Notes: generated by a model not told the origin, from the sequence alone. 64,000 nucleotides of DNA from Xenopus tropicalis (GCF_000004195.4 NC_030683.2:2686581-2750580), one strand, 5' to 3'; counted from the stretch's first letter, positions 21,943 to 35,181 are shown. Made by a program: numbers and translations.

Positions 21943-22205
21943 TAGTGATGAGCGAATCTGTCCCGTTTTGCTTTGCCCGAAAGATTTGCGAAACTTCAAA
22001 AACTTTGCAAAACAGCGAAAATGACGCGAGTCAAAAAAAATTGTCGCCGCGAATGTTCCTTTGTTGCCCGCGGCTATTCTTTTGCCGCAGGCATCAATTT
22101 TTGGACGTGCAGCAAATTTTTCTGCGGCAAATTTTTTTCTGCCAATGGCGAAACACGGAAATTCGCCGCGAATCCATGCCTGCCGAAACATTTCACCCAT
22201 CACTA
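21943..22205. mobile_element. hAT MITE, TAGTGATGRGCGAA family, perfect target duplication
   Basis: It starts TAGTGATGAGCGAATCTG and ends TTTCACCCATCACTA, an inverted repeat of about 15 bp. The 8-bp target duplication CCAGGGGT is perfect (21935-21942 and 22206-22213). The interior is rich in GCGAA/TTCGC phrases and is non-coding. It lies about 490 bp upstream of exon 2. Confidence 0.9.
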
Positions 22206-22213
22206 CCAGGGGT

Positions 22214-22849
22214 ACCGTGGGAGGGTGCGGGGCCCCTGCAGTGGCAGACCAGATGGGCCCTGCACCCCCCAGTCTGACCCTGAGGTCACCTGTTTAAAAG
22301 CAAGCATCATATATTTATATATTGGGGGTTCAGCAGTCATGGTCCATGTGGCAAAGGGGGACCCCAAGTTTTTGGTAGATTGTAGGAGGGGTATTGGAGC
22401 ATGATCAGGGCAGCTCAGGAATGTAGTGCCTGCAAGGTGGGAGCCATATTACTTACTGGCAGGGCCCATTAACCAATTAACCAAGGGAACCCAGGTGACT
22501 GGTAAATTAATACCCCGCCCCATTGGGGAGGGTCCAGTTAATTAATAGTATGAGGCCTCATGATTACTGATGGCAGCCCGGTATATCCATGAAATCGCTG
22601 TCACTCAAAGGCACTTGGTTCTGCCGCAGAACTGATAGGACTGAGAGCCAAGCAGCCGTGGGTGCCATAAGGGAGCCAGAGCACAAGTGGGTGGGGGGCA
22701 AGCCTAAAGGTGACATCTGGAATTAATTTGGAATTAATATGTTTTCCTAAATATTCCCAAAAGGCCAAAATAAAAGGGCAATTTAAGTAGGAATTGGGGT
22801 GAATACTTATTTGATTATTAAATATTCTTTAAACTACAGTAGGAGCTGT
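22214..22849. other. Putative intron 1, no defined feature
   Basis: The first 70 bases (GGGCCCTGCACCCCCCAGTC, TGACCCTG) resemble one end of the CAGGG hAT family. The rest shows no recognisable feature. Confidence 0.4.
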
Positions 22850-22854
22850 GATTT

Positions 22855-23215
22855 TCTTGCCTATATATAGATTTATTATTTAACATATATATATAAAAGT
22901 GACCCTGACCCAATGTTACCGGCCCCCCCGGCACATAACAAAGCACCAAGGAGTCTACAAGCGAGAGATGGACGTGTATATCGTTTCACTAGAGTGTTAT
23001 GTATTTTTAACTTGAATGAGCGCTTGGAGCCCGCTCCCTGGTGCTAAACCATCAAGACTCCGGGATTAAGTGAGCAATGTGGGTGCTGGAGGTGATGAAA
23101 TGTTTAAATTAGAAAAACAAGCTGCACCTGCGTTTATCGTTATCAGACAAGCAATTACAAGGCCGTGCAGCAGCAGCTTTATGAAACATTATCACTGCAC
23201 TTAATACTAAGTGAG
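22855..23215. promoter_or_regulatory. Candidate regulatory segment: MEF2-, NKX2-5-, GATA- and E-box-like motifs
   Basis: Non-repetitive sequence 1.4-1.75 kb upstream of exon 2 holds CTATATATAG (22861-22870, MEF2 consensus), TTAAGTG (23066-23072) and its complement CACTTAA (23198-23204; NKX2-5-like). It also holds TTATC (23134-23138), TTATCA (23140-23145 and 23189-23194; GATA-like) and CACCTG (23125-23130). Such short motifs arise by chance often. The clustering next to a heart gene is only suggestive. Confidence 0.25.
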
Positions 23216-23380
23216 AGCTGTCTTCCTATCCCTCAGTGTCCAGCAATGACTCCAGCTCCCCTCCTACACAGCAAAGTAGTGCCAGTTAGAAGTGTCAGGA
23301 ATAACTCTACTACTCCCCTTGCTCTGAGCCGCTCAACTACACTCACAATATACTAAATATTTATGTCGGCTGCTTTTATA

Positions 23381-25851
23381 GGGGGGGATAATAGCCTCTG
23401 GGAAGGGACTGGGGCTGTGGGATAGCAGGTATAGTAGGGAGAGATGGTGCCTATAGTAGCAGTGGGGGGATAATAGCCTCTGGGAAGGGACTGGGGCTGT
23501 GGGATAGCAGGTATAGTAGGGAGAGATGGTGCCTATAGTAGCAGTGGGGGGATAATAGCCTCTGGGAAGGGACTGGGGCTGTGGGATAGCAGGTATAGTA
23601 GGAGAGATGGTGCCTATAGTAGCAGTGGGGGGATAATAGCCTCTGGGAAGGGACTGGGGCTGTGGGATAGCAGGTATAGTAGGGAGAGATGGTGCCTATA
23701 GTAGCAGTGGGGGGATAATAGCCTCTGGGAAGGGACTGGGGCTGTGGGATAGCAGGTATAGTAGGGAGAGATGGTGCCTATAGTAGCAGTGGGGGGGATA
23801 ATAGCCTCTGGGAAGGGACTGGGGCTGTGGGATAGCAGGTATAGTAGGGAGAGATGGTGCCTATAGTAGCAGTGGGGGGGATAATAGCCTCTGGGAAGGG
23901 ACTGGGCTGTGGGATAGCAGGTATAGTAGGGAGAGATGGTGCCTATAGTAGCAGTGGGGGATAATAGCCTCTGGGAAGGGACTGGGGCTGTGGGATAGCA
24001 GGTATAGTAGGGAGAGATGGTGCCTATAGTAGCAGTGGGGGGATAATAGCCTCTGGGAAGGACTGGGGCTGTGGGATAGCAGGTATAGTAGGGAGAGATG
24101 GTGCCTATAGTAGCAGTGGGGGGATAATAGCCTCTGGGAAGGGACTGGGGCTGTGGGATAGCAGGTATAGTAGGGAGAGATGGTGCCTATAGTAGCAGTG
24201 GGGGGATAATAGCCTCTGGGAAGGGGGTGTGGCTGTGGGATAGCAGGTATAGTAGGGAGAGATGGTGCCTATAGTAGCAGTGGGGGGATAATAGCCTCTG
24301 GGAAGGGACTGGGGCTGTGGGATAGCAGGTATAGTAGGGAGAGATGGTGCCTATAGTAGCAGTGGGGGGATAATAGCCTCTGGGAAGGGACTGGGGCTGT
24401 GGGATAGCAGGTATAGTAGGGAGAGATGGTGCCTATAGTAGCAGTGGGGGGATAATAGCCTCTGGGAAGGGACTGGGGCTGTGGGATAGCAGGTATAGTA
24501 GGGAGAGATGGTGCCTATAGTAGCAGTGGGGGGATAATAGCCTCTGGGAAGGGACTGGGGCTGTGGGATAGCAGGTATAGTAGGGAGAGATGGTGCCTAT
24601 AGTAGCAGTGGGGGGATAATAGCCTCTGGGAAGGGACTGGGGCTGTGGGATAGCAGGTATAGTAGGGAGAGATGGTGCCTATAGTAGCAGTGGGATAATA
24701 GCCTCTGGGAAGGGACTGGGGCTGTGGGATAGCAGGTATAGTAGGGAGAGATGGTGCCTATAGTAGCAGTGGGGGGATAATAGCCTCTGGGAAGGGGGTG
24801 TGGCTGTGGGATAGCAGGTATAGTAGGGAGAGATGGTGCCTATAGTAGCAGTGGGGGGGATAATAGCCTCTGGGAAGGGACTGGGGCTGTGGGATAGCAG
24901 GTATAGTAGGGAGAGATGGTGCCTATAGTAGCAGTGGGGGGATAATAGCCTCTGGGAAGGGACTGGGGCTGTGGGATAGCAGGTATAGTAGGGAGAGATG
25001 GTGCCTATAGTAGCAGTGGGGGGATAATAGCCTCTGGGAAGGGGTGTGGCTGTGGGATAGCAGGTATAGTAGGGAGAGATGGTGCCTATAGTAGCAGTGG
25101 GATAATAGCCTCTGGGAAGGGACTGGGGCTGTGGGATAGCAGGTATAGTAGGGAGAGATGGTGCCTATAGTAGCAGTGGGGGATAATAGCCTCTGGGAAG
25201 GGACTGGGGCTGGGGATAGCAGGTATAGTAGGGAGAGATGGTGCCTATAGTAGCAGTGGGGGGATAATAGCCTCTGGGAAGGGACTGGGGCTGTGGGATA
25301 GCAGGTATAGTAGGGAGAGATGGTGCCTATAGTAGCAGTGGGGGGATAATAGCCTCTGGGAAGGGACTGGGGCTGTGGATAGCAGGTATAGTAGGGAGAG
25401 ATGGTGCCTATAGTAGCAGTGGGATAATAGCCTCTGGGAAGGGACTGGGGCTGTGGGATAGCAGGTATAGTAGGGAGAGATGGTGCCTATAGTAGCAGTG
25501 GGATAATAGCCTCTGGGAAGGGACTGGGGCTGTGGGATAGCAGGTATAGTAGGGAGAGATGGTGCCTATAGTAGCAGTGGGGGGATAATAGCCTCTGGGA
25601 AGGGACAGGGGCTGTGGGATAGTAGGTATAGTAGGGAGAGATGGTGCCTATAGTAGCAGTGGGGGGATAATAGCCTCTGGGAAGGGACAGGGGCTGTGGG
25701 ATAGTAGGTATAGTAGGGAGAGATGGTGCCTATAGTAGCAGTGGGGGGATAATAGCCTCTGGGAAGGGACTGGGGCTGTGGGATAGCAGGTATAGTAGGG
25801 AGAGATGGTGCCTATAGTAGCAGTGGGGGGGATAATAGCCTCTGGGAAGGG
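23381..25851. repeat. 80-bp satellite, array 1
   Basis: About 31 copies of GGGGGGATAATAGCCTCTGG followed by GAAGGGACTGGGGCTGTGGG, ATAGCAGGTATAGTAGGGAG and AGATGGTGCCTATAGTAGCA. Copies differ mainly in the length of the G run. The same unit in the same orientation forms a second array at 31863-33978. Confidence 0.97.
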
Positions 25852-26811
25852 AACTAATATTTGGGCCCCAGCCTTCACTAAATGGGGCCCTGTGTTTGTT
25901 GGGAAGATAGTGATTCTGTTAAGTTACTTAGAAGAAAGAATTCTCTCTCTCTGAATAGAAAGTCTAATCTGATAAATGAAGGTAGGTGGGTCGGGCAGGC
26001 CGTGTTCCTTAATGCTGGAATCAATACATAACTTATACAATGGTAACAGGTGACCCAACATAACAAACTGTCAGTGAAACAAACACAGAGATGGGGCACC
26101 AGGAGAAGAATCTGTACAGCAGGGTAATTAGAGAAAACAAATGCTGGATATGGCACTTGGGTTGGGTTTGCCTGTAATTAGGACAGTTGCCCATTAGAGC
26201 CTGAAAATGACATTTACTGAAAATCCCTGAACACAGTTGTGTATCCAGCTGAACTGCAGGTGGAACGTTCCATGATACATACGGAACTTCTATTCCCTCC
26301 ACTCACCCCACATATCTGCCTGTAGGCTGGCAAAACCCAGACCTACCCACTTACCCATCCTTCTCTTTAACCCTATAACTGACTAACAGCCTGGCCACCA
26401 ATGGGATTAATCTGCCTGAAGGTCTGTAGGTCCCCGGGCACAGTAATACCAGGAATGGAGGTTCTAGAGTTAAAGGTTCTGGCAGATTCAATTAATCAGG
26501 TAATTCATCTGTAAGTGAATTATTAGTATATTATAGAATGATTTAGATGATGCCTTTTCAGCTTAAAATAAAAAGGGTGGCAAAAAACGTCTGCCCTGTG
26601 GGGTCACAGTTTTATTGTTATTGTTACTTTTTATCTATTCTTTCTATTTAGGCCTCTCTAGTCCAGTTACCACAAAAAAACACAAAAAAAATCATAAAGA
26701 CCAATTGCAAATGTCTCACAATATCACTGTCTACATCATATTAGTTTATTTAAAAAGGTACGATCACTGGGGGTGCCAAAATGTTAGGAGAGAGAAAAAT
26801 AGGTGATACAT
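25852..26811. other. Putative intron 1, with a TTAA-type MITE remnant
   Basis: Bases 26515-26760 carry phrases of the TTAA-type MITE (GGGGTCACAGTTTTATTGTT, GACCAATTGCAAATGTCTCA). At 26767-26790 is CACTGGGGGTGCCAAAATGT followed by TAGG, which matches one arm of the palindromic MITE at 525-946. The remainder is unremarkable. Confidence 0.5.
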
Positions 26812-27125
26812 ACATAGATAGATAGATAGATGATAGATAGATAGATAGACGATAGATAGATAGATAGATTGATTTATTGATTGATAGATAATAGATAGAT
26901 AGATAGATGATAGATAGACGATAGATAGATAGATAGATAGAGGGAGAGAGATAGATAGATAGATAGATAGAGGGAGAGAGATAGATAGATAGATAGATAG
27001 ATAGATTAGATAGATAGAGGGAGAGAGAGAGATAAAAGAGGTGAGAGAGATAGATAGATAGAGGGAGGGAGAGATGATAGATAGATAGATAGATAGATGA
27101 TAGATAGATAGATAGATAGATAGAT

Positions 27126-27163
<38 letters not shown>

Positions 27164-27225
27164 CGATAGATAGATAGATAGATAGATTGATAGATAATAG
27201 ATGATAGATAGATAGATAGATAGAT

Positions 27226-27291
<66 letters not shown>

Positions 27292-27412
27292 CGATAGATA
27301 GATAGATAGATGATAGATAGATAGATAGATAATAGATGATAGATAGATAGATAGATAGATGATAGATAATAGATAGATAGATGATAGATGATAGATAGAT
27401 AGATAGATAGAT

Positions 27413-27474
<62 letters not shown>

Positions 27475-27502
27475 CAGATTGATAGATAATAGATAGATAG
27501 AT

Positions 27503-27550
<48 letters not shown>

Positions 27551-27647
27551 CGAGATAAAAGAGGTGAGAGATAGATAGATACAGTAGATAGCGATAGATG
27601 AATAGATAGAAATATATAGATAGATGATAGATAGATGATTGATAGAT

Positions 27648-27691
<44 letters not shown>

Positions 27692-27752
27692 TAGGGAGAG
27701 AGAGATAAAAGAGGTGAGAGATAGATACAGTAGATAGAGATAGACAGACTAA
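26812..27752. repeat. Long (GATA)n microsatellite
   Basis: About 940 bases of GATA repeats with GATG, GACG and GGGAGAGA interruptions. Two interior blocks repeat GAGATAAAAGAGGTGAGAG. The long minus-strand Ser/Ile/Tyr/Leu frame is an artefact. Confidence 0.98.
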
Positions 27753-28671
27753 TCCATTGACTAATCCAATACATTTCTGTGTATATACCGTACATATATT
27801 TTTTTTTTAATTCAGTTGTACAAAGTATTTGTGTAAGAAGAATATAGTAATTATAGTCAAATAAAGCCTAGGGGGGGTTGGATATATTGGGGACTATGTA
27901 TATATAGGATCAATGCTGGCACCCATTAATGACAGGACGCTCATTTAATCAGCCCTAGCAGCCCAACTGCCACACAGCAAGTCCTGGAACCAGCTGCCAG
28001 TTTGGGGTCAGTAAGAACATTTACAGGACAAAGATGCAGGCCATACGGAATATAACGCAGGTTTATTTGGGGCTGGCTTTTACACAGTTTAATGGAAATG
28101 GAGAGGAGGGATTGTCAAAGAGAAGAACAAATTCACCTTGTTTTCCCCCCATATTTCTAAGGCGACAGTTTGCTCCCATGATAAGTGACCTTGGAGTGTC
28201 AGTAGGTTACAGATAAATGTTTCCAATGTTTGGTAAAATATAGAAAGAAATAGAAAACAAATGATTTCAATGTGTCCAAAAAGATATCCTGCAGGAAACA
28301 GAGACGCACATTAACTGCCGCCTTACAGTAGGGGAGCAAACTGGCACTCGCAGTTTCCTTTTTAAAGGGTAAAAATACCCTCAACATTTGCCTGTTTTTT
28401 ATAATCACTTAATATTAGTCTTAAGTCTTACCAAAATATAATGAAAAGATTATTTAGAGCTGGGAGAGCAAGGTGCTTTGCACTATTCTCTGAAGTATTA
28501 ATCACATTGCTAAAGCCACAAACCTGCGTGTCGGGCACAAACGCTGCCAATCATTCGCACTTACACTCGGTATCTGCACTATGAAATAAATCAGTCGCAC
28601 AAGTTACAGCCCTGCTCATCCCAAACTCTATAGGATCTCTATTGCTCAAAATACAACAATGGGACCTAGAA
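27753..28671. other. Putative intron 1, unique sequence between arrays
   Basis: No repeat family, exon or RNA gene recognised. It may contain conserved non-coding sequence, which cannot be judged without an alignment. Confidence 0.4.
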
Positions 28672-29500
28672 TGATCGGGACCTGGTGTTTTCCAGATAAG
28701 GGGTCTTTCCATAATTTGGAACTCCATACGTTAACTGTATTAAAAATGTATTTAAAAATTAGTTAAACCCAATTAAGAGAAATTATATCTTAGTTGGGAT
28801 CAAGTACATGTACTGTTTTATTATTACAGAGAAAAGGGAATCATTTAACCATTAAATAAACCCAATAGGGCTGTTCTGCCCCAATAAGGGGTAATTATAT
28901 CTTAGTTGGGATCAAGTACAGGTACTGTTTTATTATTACAGAGAAAAGGGAATCATTTAACCATTAAATAAACCAATAGGGCTGTTCTGCCCCAATAAGG
29001 GGTAATTATATCTTAGTTGGGATCAAGTACAGGTACTGTTTTATTATTACAGAGAAAAGGGAATCATTTAACCATTAAATAAACCCAATAGGGCTGTTCT
29101 GCCCCCAATAAGGGGTAATTATATCTTAGTTGGGATCAAGTACAGGTACTGTTTTATTATTACAGAGAAAAGGGAATCATTTAACCATTAAATAAACCCA
29201 ATAGGGCTGTTCTGCCCCAATAAGGGGTAATTATATCTTAGTTGGGATCAAGTACAGGTACTGTTTTATTATTACAGAGAAAAGGGAATCATTTAACCAT
29301 TAAATAAACCCAATAGGACTGTTCTGCCCCAATAAGGGGTAATTATATCTTAGTTGGGATCAAGTACAGGTACTGTTTTATTATTACAGAGAAAAAGGAA
29401 ACATTTTTTAAAAAAATGTGAATTATTTCCTTAAAATTATGTCTATGGGAGATGGCCTTTCCGTAATTCAGAACTTTCTGGAAAACAGGTCCCATACCGA
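28672..29500. mobile_element. TACAGGTAT MITE with internal 112-bp satellite (copy C)
   Basis: A diverged left arm (GATAAGGGGTCTTTCCATAA), about six 112-bp modules, and the right arm TTTCCGTAATTCAGAACTTT ... GGTCCCATACC. The extreme termini are decayed, so this is an older copy whose module array is still homogeneous. Confidence 0.8.
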
Positions 29501-31862
29501 ACTGATATTTCATACAAAACCACTGACTAGAAGAAACGTTAAAAACCATTTAAAAAAATGACCATAAAAAGCAAGCTACATAATGTATTGTGGCTTTCTT
29601 TAGACCTGAGATTCGGAACCAGCGGGTCGGATACAGAGAAATATCTTCCTGGAATAATTCATTACTAAGTCTCAGCCCAGATTTTTGGGTCGTGAAGCTG
29701 ACGCCTATAGATACGGGTACAGAAACTGCAGTTTAGGCAGAAAGGATTCAGTTGTTACTCTCCGCCAAATACTGATACGCTGAATAATAACCCAGAATAA
29801 ATAAAACTACAAACTGTATAAATACTACTAGTATGAAAGTTATGCATTTTTCATTTCTTTGTTCCGTTCCAGTTTACATATATTTAAAAAACAATTTAGT
29901 GGGAGGAACCACCAAGTGATCCATAAAGACAAAGCTGGGGAGATGTGAATACTGGGGGGCTGATGGCTTGGGTGACTGTGGGCTAGCGTTACAATCTACC
30001 CCAAATAATGAGAACTGGGGGGGGGGGGGTGTTTGCAAGAAATAGTGATTTGACTTTACACTTTGCCCTCTTTTCCTTTTATTCTGATTCGCCAGTGAGT
30101 GTTGTTTGGAGCACTATTACCCTCATAGAAATCCCTCTCGGGGCCCCTAACTTATCATTCTTATCATTCTTATGAGAATAACGACACATTTCTTGCCTCT
30201 CCTGTTTTAGTTGATTTTTTTCTGTGACCTACGTTTTTTAATTGTAATAATAAAAGTTAGGTTTTGTATTTATTAGTCTAAATCTGATTTATTAAAGCGA
30301 GCAGTGCAATTTATGGATCACGTGGTGGCTCCTTCCACAGATATTCCTTTCTGATCCTTCACATTCCCTTTATATAACTTTGCCTCTAGACAAGTGGAAG
30401 GTGCTTCTCTTTATATCTATTTAGTCTTTTTACATAAATATATATCATTAGTAATGGGGAATAAGTGAAAGCTTAAGTGTACAGCGCTGCGGAATATGTT
30501 GGCGCTTTATAAATAAATGTTAATGTAATGTAAAAGCTTAAGTGTACAGAGCCACACACGCTGCACGGGGTCCCTCATTTCCGACTCCCCGTAGCCACAA
30601 CCCGGCAATAAAACAGAAGTGGCAGATCCTTTGGTTACAGAGTAAGTTATTGTAGATTCAGATTTCACAGCTTAAGGGGCTGAAGGGGATCGGGAAGGTT
30701 TGTGAGACCCCCACAGACCAAGGGTGTTACCTTTCTACCAGCCCAGGGACAATGCTGCCCACGTCTGTCCCTCGCTGCCCCAGTCCTTTTTGGTATTTAC
30801 AAGACACTAGAGGTCACATACTGATCAACTGAGCAGATCCCAAATATTTAGTACATGAGTTGAGACAAAACTATCACAATGGTTTCCAAACAATGAGGGT
30901 AACGAGCAAGTCGCCGCAGTCCTACCTCACTCCAAAGTAAGGGGCAAGGCCAGCTCTGTGTGTTTGGCCCCTCTGGCACACTCATTCCTACTGAATTCCT
31001 GGCAAGTGTCTCCACTCAGGCCCGTCCCCATTGTCCAGGCTATTTACAATCATCTCTTCTATGGAGCCGCACAACATTTAATGAACAGGCAATGGAGGCA
31101 CCGGAGGGAAGGTCACATGTTCCTCGCCATCGTTAATGTTACACACAATATCCCTTGATGTTTATGCCATATGTTCCCTGTCTCCTGTCCCTCCGGCTAC
31201 TGACAGTCCCACTCTGAGCCTTCCACCCAAGGGGGGGAGTCTCAAAGGCATGCATGGCGCTCTCGTTATAATTGGATGTGTTAAATTCACAGCCGGCAGA
31301 GAAGCTGCAGCAGCATTCACCCCTTTCCATGTTGTCTTTTTCTATTTTTAAATCCCTCTCAATGCAGAAGCATTTGCTAAATACAAACACAGACCTGGAC
31401 TTTTGTACAAATGATCTTAAATGCAGCAGGACATACGGAGACAAAGGGCATTCGTGTACAAACTGTCACTGTGCAAAGTCCTCCAGTCATATATACAACG
31501 TGATTCATGGACATATAAATATAAAGATAGTAACCTAAAGTATCCATAATGGCCCATATGCCCTCAATTTGCTTTTATTTATTTATTAAATGTCGGCATA
31601 TTCCCTATGAAATCATCTGGCATTTGTATTACAATCATAAGCGTTATCAACACTAGAGGTAAAATGCTGATTCTACTGTCACTAAATCAGAGAACATATT
31701 ATGTAATTAATGTAAGTTTTGCTATTGCTGGTAATGTTATTTCTCAGTTTAACATCATTTCTATCCACACTGCAACAAAAATAGGAGGTTGTAATAATGC
31801 ACTTGTAGTTGTGTAATTGCAGAATTTAAAAATGTATTTTACACTCAAATACACTTTTTTAA
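29501..31862. other. Putative intron 1, mostly unique sequence
   Basis: A poly-G tract lies near 30007. Bases 30463-30550 (AAGCTTAAGTGTACAGCGCT, GCGGAATATGTTGGCGCTTT, ATAAATAAA) look like the 3' tail of an L2-like retroposon, with a short duplicated phrase. A MEF2-like CTATTTTTAA is near 31340. No coding exon is recognised. Confidence 0.5.
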
Positions 31863-33978
31863 ACAGGTATAGTAGGGAGCAATGGTGCTTGTAGTAGCAA
31901 TGGGATAATAGCCTCTGGGAAGGGACTGGGGCTGTGGGATAGCAGGTATAGTAGGGAGAGATGGTGCCTATAGTAACAGTGGAGGGATAATAGCCTCTGG
32001 GAAGGGACTGGGGCTGTGGGATAGCAGGTATAGTAGGGAGAGATGGTGCCTATAGTAGCAGTGGGGATAATAGCCTCTGGGAAGGGACTGGGGCTGTGGG
32101 ATAGCAGGTATAGTAGGGAGAGATGGTGCCTATAGTAGCAGTGGGGGGATAATAGCCTCTGGGAAGGGACTGGGGCTGTGGGATAGCAGGTATAGTAGGG
32201 AGAGATGGTGCCTATAGTAGCAGTGGGGGGATAATAGCCTCTGGGAAGGGACTGGGGCTGTGGGATAGCAGGTATAGTAGGGAGAGATGGTACCTATAGT
32301 AGCAGTGGGGGGATAATAGCCTCTGGGAAGGGACTGGGGCTGTGGGATAGCAGGTATAGTAGGGAGAGATGGTGCCTATAGTAACAGTGGGGGGATAATA
32401 GCCTCTGGGAAGGGACTGGGGCTGTGGGATAGCAGGTATAGTAGGGAGAGATGGTGCCTATAGTAGCAGTGGGATAATAGCCTCTGGGAAGGGACTGGGG
32501 CTGTGGGATAGCAGGTATAGTAGGGAGAGATGGTGCCTATAGTAGCAGTGGGATAATAGCCTCTGGGAAGGGACTGGGGCTGTGGGATAGCAGGTATAGT
32601 AGGGAGAGATGGTGCCTATAGTACCAGTGGGATAATGGCCTCTGGGAAGGGACTGGGGCTGTGGGATAGCAGGTATAGTAGGGAGAGATGGTGCCTATAG
32701 TAGCAGTGGGGGGGATAATAGCCTCTGGGAAGGGACTGGGGCTGTGGGATAGCAGGTATAGTAGGGAGAGATGGTGCCTATAGTAGCAGTGGGGGGATAA
32801 TAGCCTCTGGGAAGGACTGGGGCTGTGGGATAGCAGGTATAGTAGGGAGAGATGGTGCCTATAGTAGCAGTGGGGGGGATAATAGCCTCTGGGAAGGGAC
32901 TGGGGCTGTGGGATAGCAGGTATAGTAGGGAGAGATGGTGCCTATAGTAGCAGTGGGGGTATAATAGCCTCTGGGAAGGGACTGGGGCTGTGGGATAGCA
33001 GGTATAGTAGGGAGAGATGGTGCCTATAGTAGCAGTGGGGGATAATAGCCTCTGGGAAGGGACTGGGGCTGTGGGATAGCAGGTATAGTAGGGAGAGATG
33101 GTGCCTATAGTAAGCAGTGGGGGGATAATAGCCTCTGGGAAGGGACTGGGGCTGTGGGATAGCAGGTATAGTAGGGAGAGATGGTGCCTATAGTAGCAGT
33201 GGGATAATAGCCTCTGGGAAGGGACTGGGGCTGTGGGATAGCAGGTATAGTAGGGAGAGATGGTGCCTATAGTAGCAGTGGGGGGGATAATAGCCTCTGG
33301 GAAGGGACTGGGGCTGTGGGATAGCAGGTATAGTAGGGAGAGATGGTGCCTATAGTAGCAGTGGGGGGGATAATAGCCTCTGGGAAGGGACTGGGGCTGT
33401 GGGATAGCAGGTATAGTAGGGAGAGATGGTGCCTATAGTAGCAGTGGGGGGATAATAGCCTCTGGGAAGGGACTGGGGCTGTGGGATAGCAGGTATAGTA
33501 GGGAGAGATAGTGCCTATAGTAGCAGTGGGATAATAGCCTCTGGGAAGGGACTGGGGCTGTGGGATAGCAGGTATAGTAGGGAGAGATGGTGCCTATAGT
33601 AGCAGTGGGGGGATAATAGCCTCTGGGAAGGGACTGGGGCTGTGGGATAGCAGGTATAGTAGGGAGAGATAGTGCCTATAGTAGCAGTGGGATAATAGCC
33701 TCTGGGAAGGGACTGGGGCTGTGGGATAGCAGGTATAGTAGGAGAGATAGTGCCTATAGTAGCAGTGGGATAATAGCCTCTGGGAAGGGACTGGGGCTGT
33801 GGGATAGCAGGTATAGTAGGGAGAGATGGTGCCTATAGTAGCAGTGGGGGGATAATAGCCTCTGGGAAGGGACTGGGGCTGTGGGATAGCAGGTATAGTA
33901 GGGAGAGATGGTGCCTATAGTAGCAGTGGGGGGATAATAGCCTCTGGGAAGGGACTGGGGCTGTGGGATAGAAGGTAG
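31863..33978. repeat. 80-bp satellite, array 2
   Basis: About 26 copies of the unit found at 23381-25851, same orientation. The first unit is diverged (GGGAGCAATGGTGCTTGTAG), as expected at an array edge. G-run lengths vary, as in array 1. Confidence 0.97.
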
Positions 33979-34374
33979 CCCTAGACTACCTTTAAAAATC
34001 CTGCCACCCACATTTTGTCCCAGAGACATTAGTAGTGTAAAGCTTTACTACACACTTTGTGTAACTCTATCTGTAAGTGGAAGCTGGGTGAGTAATGGCC
34101 CATACATCTGTCTATGTGGGAAACAGGTTTCCTTTCGGCAGTGACATGATAACAATGTGCTCATTTTCACTGCCTGTCGGGCCCTGTACATCTTTTTAGC
34201 CCATCACATTGGGCCATTTCAGCAGAACATGTCAGTATGGCCGGCAGCTGCTTGGTGATTGATGGAGTCTCATGAACAGAGGAGGCCATTGCCATCGATC
34301 ACCTACAGCATTGGGCAACATGAGGCGCCTCAAGGAGCTGTCACATTTGGCCAAAATGTAGCTACACTCTGCTG
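33979..34374. other. Spacer between two arrays, possible worn MITE
   Basis: It contains AATGGCCCATACATCTGTCT and TGATTGATGGAGTCTCATG phrases. No defined termini and no gene. Confidence 0.35.
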
Positions 34375-35181
34375 CCAGCCTAAATACACTCTATCGCCAG
34401 CCTAGATACACCCTATTGCCAGCCTAGATACACCCTATTGCCAGCCTAGATACACCCTATTGCCAGCCTAGATACACCCTATTGCCAGCCTAAATACACC
34501 CTATAGCCAGCCTAGATACACCCTATTGCCAGCCTAGATACACCCTATTGCCGGCCTAGATACACCCTATTGCCAGCCTAGATACACCCTATTGCCAGCC
34601 TAGATACACCCTATTGCCAGCCTAGATACACCCTATTGCCGGCCTAAATACACTCTATCGCCAACCTAGATACACCCTATTGCCGGCCTAGATACACCCT
34701 ATTGCCAGCCTAGATACACCCTATTGCCAGCCTAGATACACCCTATTGCCAGCCTAGATACACCCTATTGCCGGCCTAGATACACCCTATTGCCAGCCTA
34801 AATACACTCTATCGCCAACCTAGATACACCCTATTGCCAGCCTAAATACACTCTATCGCCAACCTAGATACACCCTATTGCCAGCCTAAATACACTCTAT
34901 CGCCGGCCTAGATACACCCTATTGCCAGCCTAAATACACTCTATCGCCGGCCTAGATACACCCTATTGCCGGCCTAAATACACCCTATCGCCAACCTAGA
35001 TACACCCTATTGCCGGCCTAGATACACCCTATTGCCGGCCTAGATACACCCTATTGCCAGCCTAGATACACCCTATTGCCGGCCTAGATACACCCTATTG
35101 CCGGCCTAGATACACCCTATTGCCGGCCTAGATACACCCTATTGCCGGCCTAGATACACCCTATTGCCGGCCTAGATACAC
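34375..35181. repeat. 22-bp minisatellite
   Basis: About 37 copies of CCTAGATACACCCTATTGCC plus AG or GG. A variant form, CCTAAATACACTCTATCGCC, recurs at intervals and marks a partial higher-order pattern. Confidence 0.97.

Noticed and set aside
26764..27795. 343-codon minus-strand Ser/Ile/Tyr/Leu frame
   Set aside because: Pure translation of the GATA microsatellite, which lacks stops in that frame.
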